Shown one piece after another: positions 26,886-36,315 of a stretch of 64,000 bases of DNA. A model generated the notes under the pieces. It was not told where the DNA came from and did not search any database. It saw nothing but the letters and a program-made list of their open reading frames with translations. The stretch covers positions 310,001 to 374,000 of the forward strand of contig CAVWYO010000006.1 of the NCBI GenBank assembly GCA_963759235.1. The letters are read 5' to 3'. The DNA is from Bauldia sp963759235 (GTDB taxonomy: Bacteria > Pseudomonadota > Alphaproteobacteria > Rhizobiales > Kaistiaceae). The position numbers and the translations under genes are program-made. Numbering within the stretch: position 1 is the stretch's first letter; every line of letters begins with the position of its first letter.

Positions 26886-27338
26886 ATGACGAGATCGTTC
26901 CATGATGAGAATGGCAAAGTGACCGAACTGAATCGCCGCCTCGATGCGTGGGCGCCGATCTTCCTCTCCATCCTGAGGGTGATGGCGGCGCTTCTTTACC
27001 TGTCCCACGGAACCTCCAAGCTTCTTGGCTTCCCGTCGCTCGGATCTTCCCCGCCGCTGTTTTCGCTTTTCGGTCTCGCCGGCACGATCGAGCTCGTCGG
27101 CGGCGTCCTCCTTGTCATCGGCCTGTTTACGCGCCCGGTCGCCTTCATCGTGTCGGGTGAATTGGCGTTTGCCTATTTCATCGGCCACGCCCCGCATGAC
27201 TTCTTCCCGATCATCAACCATGGCGAGCCGGCGATTCTCCTCTGCTTCATCTTCCTCTATCTGGTGTTTGCCGGCCCCGGTGCGTGGAGCGTCGACGGCA
27301 TCCGGGCGCAACCGTCCGCGACAGCGGCACGGGCCTGA
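26886..27338 (+). CDS. DoxX-family membrane protein
   Basis: 150 residues with four membrane helices (about 25-43, 58-80, 86-105 and 110-130). The DoxX signature is LRVMAALLYLSHGTSKLLGFP followed by AGTIELVGGVLLVIGLFTR. These small inner-membrane proteins are linked to redox and thiol stress, but no single activity is established for the family. The true start could be the GTG at 26919, since the first residues are poorly conserved in such proteins. Confidence 0.88.
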   Translation: MTRSFHDENGKVTELNRRLDAWAPIFLSILRVMAALLYLSHGTSKLLGFPSLGSSPPLFSLFGLAGTIELVGGVLLVIGLFTRPVAFIVSGELAFAYFIGHAPHDFFPIINHGEPAILLCFIFLYLVFAGPGAWSVDGIRAQPSATAARA

Positions 27339-27350
27339 GCGAGTCTATCG

Positions 27351-27965
27351 CTAGTCGCCCGCCTCGCCGGTTGCCGTTTGTTGCCGTGGATGAACGGCGT
27401 CGGCGAATTCCGAAGCCGCCTTCCATCCCGGTTCGACCGGCGCCTCGCCGGCCCGTGGCGCGTAGATCGACGGCTCGACCAGCTGCATTCTGGGGATGTA
27501 GCGCGGGCAGTTGGGGAAGATCGCCCGGGCGGTGACCCGCACGATCATCTGCGCCCCGACCGTCATCGCCATCAGCGGATCGTCACGGCTGACCGTGGCG
27601 GTGCCGTTGATGCGGAGCCGTCGCGGCCGCTCGAAATCGATGAAAAGCAACGCGACATTCGGGTTGATAGCGACGTTGCCGAGGCTCTTGAACATGCCGT
27701 TGCCGTCATAATCGGGGAAGGCAAGCTCGGACGGTCCGGTGACGCGGACGAAGCCGGGCATGCCGCCTTTGTGCGACACGTCTGGTCGCCCCTCCGCGTC
27801 GGCGGTCGCCAGGAAGAAGAAGATCGTCCCCCCGATGAAGGCGGTGTCCGAGGCGGTGAAGGCGGTGCGGAACGTCACCGCCTCGAGCCGGTCGGCGATC
27901 CTTCGGCTGTCGAATTCGTCCTGAAGCCGTCTGTTGCCCTGGTGATAGAGGACCGAGCCGGTCAT
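27351..27965 (-). CDS. Pyridoxamine 5'-phosphate oxidase-family flavin protein
   Basis: 204 residues. The split-barrel flavin fold is seen in FFFLATADAEGRPDVSHKGG, VALLFIDFERPRRLRINGTATV and the late CPRYIPRM segment, all typical of this PPOX-like subgroup. Members bind FMN or a related cofactor as dimers and reduce or oxidise small molecules. It is not a true PdxH, because the PLP-binding C-terminus is missing. I start at 27965. It converges with the DoxX gene and is followed on the same strand, upstream, by a Dabb-domain gene. Confidence 0.85.
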   Translation of the reverse strand: MTGSVLYHQGNRRLQDEFDSRRIADRLEAVTFRTAFTASDTAFIGGTIFFFLATADAEGRPDVSHKGGMPGFVRVTGPSELAFPDYDGNGMFKSLGNVAINPNVALLFIDFERPRRLRINGTATVSRDDPLMAMTVGAQMIVRVTARAIFPNCPRYIPRMQLVEPSIYAPRAGEAPVEPGWKAASEFADAVHPRQQTATGEAGD

Positions 27966-28010
27966 GGCGGAGCCTCGCGCTTTGTGGCGAGGCATCCTAC
28001 CACCGGCGCC

Positions 28011-28304
28011 TCAAAGCGGCGTGTAGTCGATCTCTAGAAAATCCTCCACCTCGTCCATCCAGCGGTCGCGGACGAAGGCGACATGGTCCGGATGGCCGTT
28101 GTAGCCGTCATAGGCGGCCTGATCGGCAAATTCCATGGAGAAGCCGAAGGCGTAGTCGTTCTTCGGGCTGACTTCGCGCAATTGCTCGAACGTCTTCACG
28201 CCGGGGATGGTGGCGAGAATATTGGCGGCGTCGAGCAGGAAGGCCTTTTCCTCGGCCGAGCCCGGCGCGTGCTTGAGGCGAAAGGCGACGGTGTGACGGA
28301 TCAT
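28011..28304 (-). CDS. Dabb (stress-responsive alpha/beta barrel) domain protein
   Basis: 97 residues forming one dimeric alpha/beta barrel domain. The start MIRHTVAFRLK, the central KNDYAFGFSMEFADQAAYDGYNGHPDHVAFV and the VEDFLEIDYTPL end are standard for the family. Such proteins are small stress or catabolic accessory proteins, some with lyase or oxygenase activity; the substrate is unknown. Confidence 0.9.
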   Translation of the reverse strand: MIRHTVAFRLKHAPGSAEEKAFLLDAANILATIPGVKTFEQLREVSPKNDYAFGFSMEFADQAAYDGYNGHPDHVAFVRDRWMDEVEDFLEIDYTPL

Positions 28305-28458
28305 CGGTTTACCCCGAAGGCGACAAGGGAAGGACAGACTACCTCAGTCGCGCCGCCCGCCGAAGGGTCCGAAATCCCCGCCGTCAAGCCTTGACGGTTC
28401 GGCCCGGTGACAGGAGAGTGGCAGCCGTTTCGACGGCGGACCGAGAGGGACACGATTG

Positions 28459-28956
28459 ATGGACGCGTACGGGATATTGAAGGCAACGCCCTTCTTCGCC
28501 GGGGTGCTCGACGATGCCGAGCTGAAGATCCTTTCCGATCACGCTCGTGTCCTCTCGTTCGACAAGGGGGTGAAGCTGATCGAGGAGGACGGGCCCGGCC
28601 ACTCGATGTTCGTGGTCATCGAGGGCGAGGCGGAAGTGACGGTCCGCGACGAACCCGGCACGGTGGCGACGCTGAAGACCGGTGACATCGTCGGCGAGAT
28701 GTCCCTGCTGACCGGCGCGCCGCGGAACGCCACGGTCGCCGCGTCGATGCCGCTCAAGGTGCTCGAGGTCGACAAATCCGCCCTCGCCAACGTGCTGTGG
28801 ATGTCGCCCGATCTGGTCGAGCGCTTCGTCGGGATGCTGATGCGCCGCCAGCGCGAGCTCGACCGCATGTATGGGGGCGTCGCCTGGGGCATGCTTCGCG
28901 CCGGCAAGGCCGAGCTCACCAACACCATTCGCGACTTCCTGCAGACGACGCCGTAG
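28459..28956 (+). CDS. Cyclic nucleotide-binding domain protein
   Basis: 165 residues, essentially one cNMP-binding domain. The phosphate-binding cassette is seen as GDIVGEMSLLTGAPRNATVAA, with the Glu that contacts the ribose and the Arg that contacts the phosphate. No helix-turn-helix follows, so this is not a CRP-type regulator; a C-terminal helical segment of about 50 residues may mediate partner binding. It sits 58 bp upstream of lepA on the same strand. Confidence 0.85.
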   Translation: MDAYGILKATPFFAGVLDDAELKILSDHARVLSFDKGVKLIEEDGPGHSMFVVIEGEAEVTVRDEPGTVATLKTGDIVGEMSLLTGAPRNATVAASMPLKVLEVDKSALANVLWMSPDLVERFVGMLMRRQRELDRMYGGVAWGMLRAGKAELTNTIRDFLQTTP

Positions 28957-29014
28957 CGGACGCGCCCGCGGGGCCGCTTGCCCCGCCTTCCCGTCGCGGT
29001 GTATCAGCGCGTCC

Positions 29015-30820
29015 ATGACGACGGCCCCCCAGGACAACATCCGCAACTTCGCCATCATCGCCCACATCGACCACGGCAAATCGACGCTCGCCGACCGGCT
29101 GATCCAGATCTGCGAAGGCTTGAGCCCGCGGGAGATGAGGGCGCAGGTGCTCGATTCGATGGACATCGAGCGCGAGCGCGGCATCACCATCAAGGCGCAG
29201 ACCGTGCGGCTCAACTACCGGGCCCGCAACGGCCGGGCTTACGTCTTGAACCTCATCGACACGCCCGGCCACGTCGATTTCGCCTACGAGGTCAACCGGT
29301 CGCTCGCCGCCTGCGAGGGGTCGCTTCTGGTGGTCGATGCGAGCCAGGGGGTCGAGGCCCAGACGCTCGCCAACGTTTACCAGGCGATCGACAACGACCA
29401 CGAGATCGTGCCGGTCCTCAACAAGGTCGATCTTCCCGCCGCCGAGCCGGAGCGGGTCAAGCAGCAGATCGAGGACGTGATCGGCCTCGACGCCTCCGGC
29501 GCGCTGGAGATCTCGGCGAAGACCGGCGAGGGCGTTCCGGAGGTTCTGGAAGCGATCGTCGCCCGCCTGCCGCCCCCAAAAGGCGACCCCGATGCGCCGC
29601 TGAAGGCGCTGCTGGTCGACTCCTGGTACGATTCCTATCTCGGCGTCATCGTGCTGGTCCGCATCGTCGACGGCGTCCTCAGGAAGGGCATGCGCATCCG
29701 CATGATGCGGACGGCGGCGGTCCATGACGTCGACAAGGTCGGCGTCTTCACGCCGAAGCTGATCGACTGGCCCGAGCTCAGGCCGGGCGAGCTCGGCTTT
29801 CTCACCGGCTCGATCAAGGAGGTGGCCGACACCGCCGTCGGTGACACCATCACCGAGGACCGGCGGCCGGCCACGGCGCCGCTTCCCGGCTTCCGCCCGG
29901 TCCAGCCGGTGGTGTTCTGCGGCATTTTCCCGGTCGACGCCGCGGACTTCGAGGACCTCCGCGCCGCCATCGGCCGGCTCCGCCTCAACGACGCGGCCTT
30001 CACCTCCGAAATGGAGACCTCCGCCGCCCTCGGCTTCGGCTTCCGCTGCGGCTTCCTCGGCCTGCTTCATCTCGAGATCGTCCAGGAGCGGCTCACCCGC
30101 GAGTTCGATCTCGACCTGATTGCCACCGCCCCGTCCGTCGTCTATCGCATCGCCCTCACCGACGGCGCCGAGATCGAGCTTCACAACCCGGCCGACATGC
30201 CCGATCCGGTCAAGATTCGGGAAATCTCCGAGCCGTGGCTGCGCGCCACTATTCTGACGCCTGACGACTATCTCGGCGCCATCCTCAAGCTTTGCCAGGA
30301 GCGGCGAGGCGTCCAGGTCGACCTCTCCTATGCCGGCAGCCGCGCCATGGTCCAATACGATCTGCCGCTCAACGAAGTTGTGTTCGATTTCTACGATCGG
30401 CTGAAATCGGTGTCGAAGGGCTATGCCTCGTTCGACTATCACCTCACCGATTACCGGCCGGGCGATCTGGTCAAGATGCAGATCCTGGTCAACGGCGAGC
30501 CGGTCGACGCGCTTTCCGTCCTCGTCCATCGCAGCCAGGCGGAGCGGCGGGGGCGGGCGATGTGCGAGAAGCTGAAGGAGCTGATCCCGCCGCACCTCTT
30601 CCAGATTCCGATCCAGGCGGCGATCGGCGGCCGGATCATCGCCCGCGAGACCATCCGCGCGCTGCGCAAGGACGTGCTCGCCAAATGCTATGGCGGCGAC
30701 GTCACCCGCAAGCGCAAGCTTCTGGACAAGCAGAAGGAGGGCAAGAAGAAGATGCGGCAGTTCGGCAAGGTCGACATCCCGCAGGAAGCCTTCATCGCCG
30801 CCTTGAAGATGGAAGAATAA
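29015..30820 (+). CDS. lepA: Elongation factor 4 (LepA)
   Basis: 601 residues, the standard LepA length. The GTPase domain shows AHIDHGKST, the switch region ERERGITIKAQ, DTPGHVDF and NKVDLP. The LepA-specific C-terminal domain ends in KCYGGDVTRKRKLLDKQKEGKKKM. The GTPase binds the ribosome and affects initiation and elongation under ionic stress. The ATG at 29015 gives the conserved N-terminus QDNIRNFAIIAHIDHG; longer in-frame starts are not supported. Confidence 0.98.
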   Translation: MTTAPQDNIRNFAIIAHIDHGKSTLADRLIQICEGLSPREMRAQVLDSMDIERERGITIKAQTVRLNYRARNGRAYVLNLIDTPGHVDFAYEVNRSLAACEGSLLVVDASQGVEAQTLANVYQAIDNDHEIVPVLNKVDLPAAEPERVKQQIEDVIGLDASGALEISAKTGEGVPEVLEAIVARLPPPKGDPDAPLKALLVDSWYDSYLGVIVLVRIVDGVLRKGMRIRMMRTAAVHDVDKVGVFTPKLIDWPELRPGELGFLTGSIKEVADTAVGDTITEDRRPATAPLPGFRPVQPVVFCGIFPVDAADFEDLRAAIGRLRLNDAAFTSEMETSAALGFGFRCGFLGLLHLEIVQERLTREFDLDLIATAPSVVYRIALTDGAEIELHNPADMPDPVKIREISEPWLRATILTPDDYLGAILKLCQERRGVQVDLSYAGSRAMVQYDLPLNEVVFDFYDRLKSVSKGYASFDYHLTDYRPGDLVKMQILVNGEPVDALSVLVHRSQAERRGRAMCEKLKELIPPHLFQIPIQAAIGGRIIARETIRALRKDVLAKCYGGDVTRKRKLLDKQKEGKKKMRQFGKVDIPQEAFIAALKMEE

Positions 30821-30880
30821 GGACTCTCTGCCGATCAGGCGTTCGCCGCTCCGCGCCCTGAAATTGGCCCGCGAGGACGA

Positions 30881-31150
30881 TCACTCGGCGGCCACGGCAC
30901 GATGCAGTTCGCCGGCCGCCTTCATTTCGTGATGGAGCGCGATCGGGTCCCAGTCGTAACCGTTCGGCCAGGTCAGCGCACCGTCCTCGACAAACACACG
31001 GCCGAAGTACGCAGGGTCCTTCAGCGGTTCCGCCATTGGGCCCGTTGTCCGCGTTTTGAAGTCAAAATCGTGGACGCCGATCGTGCCATCGGAGAATTCG
31101 ATCTCCAGCTTGAAGCCTTCAAGCCGGCGGACATTAACAACGTCGATCAT
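30881..31150 (-). CDS. DUF2442 domain protein
   Basis: 89 residues with the DUF2442 pattern: IDVVNVRRLEGFKLEIEFSDGTIGVHDF, then LKDPAYFGRVFVEDGALTWPNGYDWDP. Its ATG overlaps the stop of the DUF4160 gene (TAATG), so the two are translated as a coupled pair. DUF4160-DUF2442 pairs recur in many bacteria and have been suggested to be toxin-antitoxin-like, without firm proof. Confidence 0.9.
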   Translation of the reverse strand: MIDVVNVRRLEGFKLEIEFSDGTIGVHDFDFKTRTTGPMAEPLKDPAYFGRVFVEDGALTWPNGYDWDPIALHHEMKAAGELHRAVAAE

Positions 31151-31434
31151 TATTCGAGGCCTTCAATGCGTTCGAGAGGCTGCTCCAGCTTGGCCAGCCG
31201 CCAGTCTCGCATAAGTGCGTTGCGGCGCAAGTCCGTCCACTCCTTGACAATTCGTCCGGCGGCCGGCGGAAGTCGTCCGTCGATTACCTCGCCATCGGCA
31301 ATGCGCACACGGGCGCGGAAGCCCTGATAGCGCACGTGAAAATGCGGCGGATCATGGTCATTGAAGAACATCCGAACCGCGATACCGAGAAAATAGGCGA
31401 TCGTCGGCAAGCTTCCTCCAATGATTGCCCTCAT
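31150..31434 (-). CDS. DUF4160 domain protein
   Basis: 94 residues. The DUF4160 hallmark is MFFNDHDPPHFHVRYQGFRARVRI near the N-terminus, followed by a helical half. The DHDPPHFHVRY motif is rich in His and could bind metal or nucleic acid. It is the first gene of the coupled pair with DUF2442 and is divergent from the MazE-MazF-type operon 73 bp away. Confidence 0.88.
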   Translation of the reverse strand: MRAIIGGSLPTIAYFLGIAVRMFFNDHDPPHFHVRYQGFRARVRIADGEVIDGRLPPAAGRIVKEWTDLRRNALMRDWRLAKLEQPLERIEGLE

Positions 31435-31506
31435 CGGTGGTCTAACGCCGCAGAGGCTCATCCACAGCGATTGACGCATCCGTCCGTAACATGTTACGGC
31501 ATCGAT

Positions 31507-31743
31507 ATGCCAGCCAAGCCGAGATCTGCGTCGCCGAAAACCGCCCGCGAACGCATGCGCGCCCGTCGGGAACGCCTTCGCGCGGCGGGATTGCGCCCCG
31601 TGCAGCACTGGGTGCCGGACCTCCGCGATCCCGCCGTGCTGGCCGATATCCGCGAAGAGGCAGCAACGCTCAACCAGCACCCGGAGAATGATGCGATCGA
31701 TGAATGGCTGGAGGCCGTGATCGATCCGCGCGACTGGTCGTGA
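31507..31743 (+). CDS. Antitoxin of MazE type (DUF3018)
   Basis: 78 residues, basic at the N-terminus (RERMRARRERLRAAGLRPVQHWVPD) and acidic at the C-terminus (NDAIDEWLEAVIDPRDW). This is the usual layout of DUF3018 antitoxins that accompany PemK/MazF toxins: the N-terminus binds the operator and the C-terminus wraps the toxin. The stop overlaps the toxin start (GTGA). Confidence 0.88.
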   Translation: MPAKPRSASPKTARERMRARRERLRAAGLRPVQHWVPDLRDPAVLADIREEAATLNQHPENDAIDEWLEAVIDPRDWS

Positions 31744-32069
31744 GACGAGGCGACATCGTCCTGATCGTCGCGCCAGGGGAACTAGGCAAACCGCGCCCTG
31801 CGGTGGTCGTTCAGGCGGACGAGCTTGGCGCCGCGACGACGGCGGTAATCGTTTGTCCTATGTCGTCGGAAGCCGGTCAGGCCGCGAGGCTAAGGCCCAT
31901 CATTGAGCCGACCCAGGTGAACGGCATTCGCCTTCAATCGCAAATTATGACCGACAAGATCACCGCACTCCCCCGCCGCAGGGTCCACCGCGTGATCGGC
32001 CGACTCGACGGCGAAGCGCGGGAAAGGCTTGATCGCGCGTTGCTGGTCGTGCTCGGACTTGCCCGGTGA
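31740..32069 (+). CDS. MazF/PemK-type endoribonuclease toxin
   Basis: 109 residues from a GTG that overlaps the antitoxin stop. The start VRRGDIVLIVAPGELGKPRPAVVVQADELG is the standard PemK/MazF opening. The strand TAVIVCPMSSEAG and the late IMTDKITALPRRRV region with the catalytic Arg and Thr/Ser are present. The toxin would cleave mRNA at short sites when not bound by the antitoxin. All expected residues are there, so the module looks functional. Confidence 0.9.
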   Translation: MRRGDIVLIVAPGELGKPRPAVVVQADELGAATTAVIVCPMSSEAGQAARLRPIIEPTQVNGIRLQSQIMTDKITALPRRRVHRVIGRLDGEARERLDRALLVVLGLAR

Positions 32070-32419
32070 GTTGCCGCCCGTCCCGGCACGCTCTTTGAGG
32101 ACAAGGGTTCCGCGATCACGGTCCATTTGTCCCGGAGCAGGGAACCCCGAAGGAAAGAGCGTCGCCCGATCCGCATTCGATCGCCCCGCAGCGGTGCGTG
32201 GCCGGCTGGCGCGCCTCGTTTACCCACAAAGCGGGCAATTATGAGCCGGCAAACTTGCGGTTTGGGGTGGTAATCTTGCTGCAATGCAATATATATAGGA
32301 CCGTTCACGCGAAGATCACACATTTCCTTTACGCGGAGGCAACCAAAGCGCGGCGTTGACGTTGTTATGTCGCGGCGACCGTCGCAAACCTAGGCACCGA
32401 GAACTGGGAGGTAATCGCC
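32070..32419. other. Intergenic region, 350 bp, upstream of otsA
   Basis: No gene recognised. An AT-rich TATATATA stretch at about 32290-32297 is unusual for this GC-rich DNA and may mark the otsA promoter. No clear -35 partner can be assigned. Confidence 0.4.
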
Positions 32420-33982
<1,563 letters not shown>

Positions 33983-34168
33983 GAGAGCGCGGGGTGAGCG
34001 CCGGCTCGGCCGCAGCGGGCTCGCCGCGGGTTGTACCCGCGTAACCCGTGCCGACGGACGCGCCTTCGATTTCCTCGACAGATTCCGGTCGCCGCACCTC
34101 CGAAAAGCCTTTGAAACGCAGCGGCCAGTCCATATGTGTGGCGGTAGAGCAGCGAGAGGGGTGCCGTC

Positions 34169-35371
34169 ATGCCGGAAGTCACCGTGAAGTCGCCTTTGCA
34201 ATATCTCGAACGGGCCATGGGGAGCCTGCGCGACCTGGGTCTTGTCAAGGACGGTCCGCAGGAAGAGGCGCCGATCGTCGGGCTTCTGGAGAAGATTTCC
34301 GACCTCCAGCCGGACAAGATTGCGGTGATCACCCGCACCCTCGGCCAGATGTCGCTGTTCAACGAAGTCGTCCGCGAGCAGATTTCCGAAATGTCGGTCG
34401 GTCGCCGCTACGAAGAGATCACCAACGCCTTCAACTCCGTCCGCGACGACGCCAAGGCGATGGTCGATCAGATCAGCGACGGAAAGATCGACATCTTCGA
34501 ACGGGCGACCAATGCCTGGATGAAGATTTCCCGCGGTGATATCGCCGGCCGCTTCGACAAGATCCACGACACCTACATCGAGGTCTCCAAGGATACCAAG
34601 AACAACATCGACCGCGAGCACAAGATTCTCGAGGCTTATCTCGATTTCCGCGGCGCTCTGAAACAGGCCGAAGTCAGCGCGCTGGAAGTCCTCAAGCTTG
34701 CCGACGAGAAGCTTGCCCGCGCCAAGGCGGAGCTCGCAACGGCGGCTGACGCGGTGAAAGGCTATGCCGGCGAAGACCCGGCCGAACGAGCCCGGCTGGA
34801 GCTGACCCGCGACGAGCGGCTCCGCGAGATGCAGGCCGAGGATGGCCGGTACCAGATCGCCAAGGATCTCGCCGACAATCTGACCATCGGCTACAATACC
34901 TCGGAAGTCATCATGGCTCGCTTGACCCAGACGACCAACGCCAAGGAGCGGGTCTATCAGCAGGCGGTCTCCTTCTTCACCACCAACGAATCGGTGCTGA
35001 CCGCGCTCAAGGCGTCCTTCACCGGTATGTTCGGCCTGCATGAGTTGACCGAGACGCTCAACCGGATGAAGGAGGGCGTTTCCCAGTCAATCGAAGTGCT
35101 GGCGGAGATCGGCGGCAAGGTCCAGGAGGAGGCGTTGAAGGCCGGCTACGGCCCGACGATCAGGGCCGACGCCGTCAAGAAGCTGGTCGATTCCGTCGTC
35201 AATTTCCAGGAACGCTCCCGCGAGATCATCGGCGAGATGCGGACGCTGGCCACCAAGAATTCCGAGGAGATCCGTGACGCCGTCGAGGACGGCAAGCGCC
35301 GGCTCGCGCGCCTCGCCTCGGAGGGCGACGCGCTTGCCGTCGAAGAGCGCGCGCTGATCGGAAATGGCTGA
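34169..35371 (+). CDS. Helical protein of unknown function, first gene of a three-gene operon (weakly TelA-like)
   Basis: 400 residues, almost entirely alpha-helical and charged, with no signal peptide or membrane helix. Long amphipathic stretches (about 85-240 and 290-385) should form coiled coils. The middle (FDKIHDTYIEVSKDTKNNIDREHKILEAYLDFRGALKQAE) and the C-terminal QTTNAKERVYQQAVSFFTTNESVLTALKAS region are organised like TelA/toxic-anion-resistance proteins. The likeness is by eye only. Its stop overlaps the start of the DUF6384 gene by 8 bases, so the two are co-translated. The ATG follows GAGAGGGGTG. Function unknown; a cytosolic partner of the membrane protein next door is the simplest view. 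Confidence 0.75.
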   Translation: MPEVTVKSPLQYLERAMGSLRDLGLVKDGPQEEAPIVGLLEKISDLQPDKIAVITRTLGQMSLFNEVVREQISEMSVGRRYEEITNAFNSVRDDAKAMVDQISDGKIDIFERATNAWMKISRGDIAGRFDKIHDTYIEVSKDTKNNIDREHKILEAYLDFRGALKQAEVSALEVLKLADEKLARAKAELATAADAVKGYAGEDPAERARLELTRDERLREMQAEDGRYQIAKDLADNLTIGYNTSEVIMARLTQTTNAKERVYQQAVSFFTTNESVLTALKASFTGMFGLHELTETLNRMKEGVSQSIEVLAEIGGKVQEEALKAGYGPTIRADAVKKLVDSVVNFQERSREIIGEMRTLATKNSEEIRDAVEDGKRRLARLASEGDALAVEERALIGNG

Positions 35372-36311
35372 TACCGCCGCGCCGGCGGCTGCGACGCCGG
35401 CGCCCCAGCTTGACGAAGTCATGCTGGCGATGGACGTGGTCGACACGCTCCGTCATCAGGAAAAGCTTGTTGAAAGGGAACTCGACGAGGACGCCCGGGA
35501 CGAGGCGCTGAAGAAGCGGCTTCGCCAGATCTACGAAAGCCAGGGGCTGGAGGTCACCGACGCGATTCTTGACCAGGGCATCAAGGACCTCAAGGAAAGC
35601 CGTTTTGCCTACACGCCGCCCAAGCCGGGCTTTGACACCTTTCTGGCGCGGATGTGGATCCGCCGCGCCGCCGTCGGGGCGGTGCTCGGCGTCCTGCTCG
35701 TCGTGCTGGTGGCATTGGTCGGCTGGCAGGCCTGGAAGGGCAACGAGGCGGCCCGCGCCGCCGAACAACTCCGTATCGAGCTGACGATCACGCTGCCGGC
35801 CGCCGTCAAGGAAGCCGGCGACGCCGCGCTCGCCGCCGCCGGCGACGCCGATGCCCGCGCCGAGGCGAATCGCCTGATCGCCGACGGCGCGGTCGCCGTG
35901 AAGGCTGAAGACGGCGATGCGATGCGCGCCGCGGTGGCCAAGCTCGACGCGCTCCGCGCCGCGCTTCTGCAGACCTATCGGCTGACCATCGTTTCGCGCC
36001 AGGGCGAGGATACCGGCGTCTATCGCATTCCCGCCCTCAACGAAGGCACGCGCAACTACTACGTTATCGTCGAGGCGATTAGCGACTCCGGTGAGGTTCT
36101 GTCGCTTCCCATTCGCAACGAGGAGAACGGCAAGACGGAGACCGTCTCGAAATGGGGGGTCCGGGTTCCCCAATCGACCTACGACGCGGTGCGCGCCGAC
36201 AAGCTTGATGACGGCATCGTCGAGAACAACATTCTCGGCGAAAAGAAGCGTGGAACGCTGAAGGTGGACTACCTGATGGACGTCGAAGCCGGGGCGATTA
36301 CCGAGTGGTGA
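35364..36311 (+). CDS. DUF6384-type single-pass membrane protein
   Basis: 315 residues. The N-terminal 95 residues are cytosolic and helical (LDEVMLAMDVVDTLRHQEKLVEREL), which I recognise as the DUF6384 pattern. One strong membrane helix follows (about 101-124), preceded by WIRR, so the C-terminal two thirds should be periplasmic. That part has an Ala-rich helix (130-200), then a beta-rich domain (205-315: YRLTIVSRQGEDTGVYRIP, YYVIVEAISDSGEVLSLPI). The beginning overlaps the upstream gene and the next gene begins 4 bases after its stop. It probably anchors the two soluble partners at the inner membrane. No function is established. Confidence 0.8.
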   Translation: MADTAAPAAATPAPQLDEVMLAMDVVDTLRHQEKLVERELDEDARDEALKKRLRQIYESQGLEVTDAILDQGIKDLKESRFAYTPPKPGFDTFLARMWIRRAAVGAVLGVLLVVLVALVGWQAWKGNEAARAAEQLRIELTITLPAAVKEAGDAALAAAGDADARAEANRLIADGAVAVKAEDGDAMRAAVAKLDALRAALLQTYRLTIVSRQGEDTGVYRIPALNEGTRNYYVIVEAISDSGEVLSLPIRNEENGKTETVSKWGVRVPQSTYDAVRADKLDDGIVENNILGEKKRGTLKVDYLMDVEAGAITEW

Positions 36312-36315
36312 GCGG

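Noticed and set aside
28916..30595. 559-codon open frame opposite lepA
   Set aside because: Antisense shadow of lepA; no family motifs.
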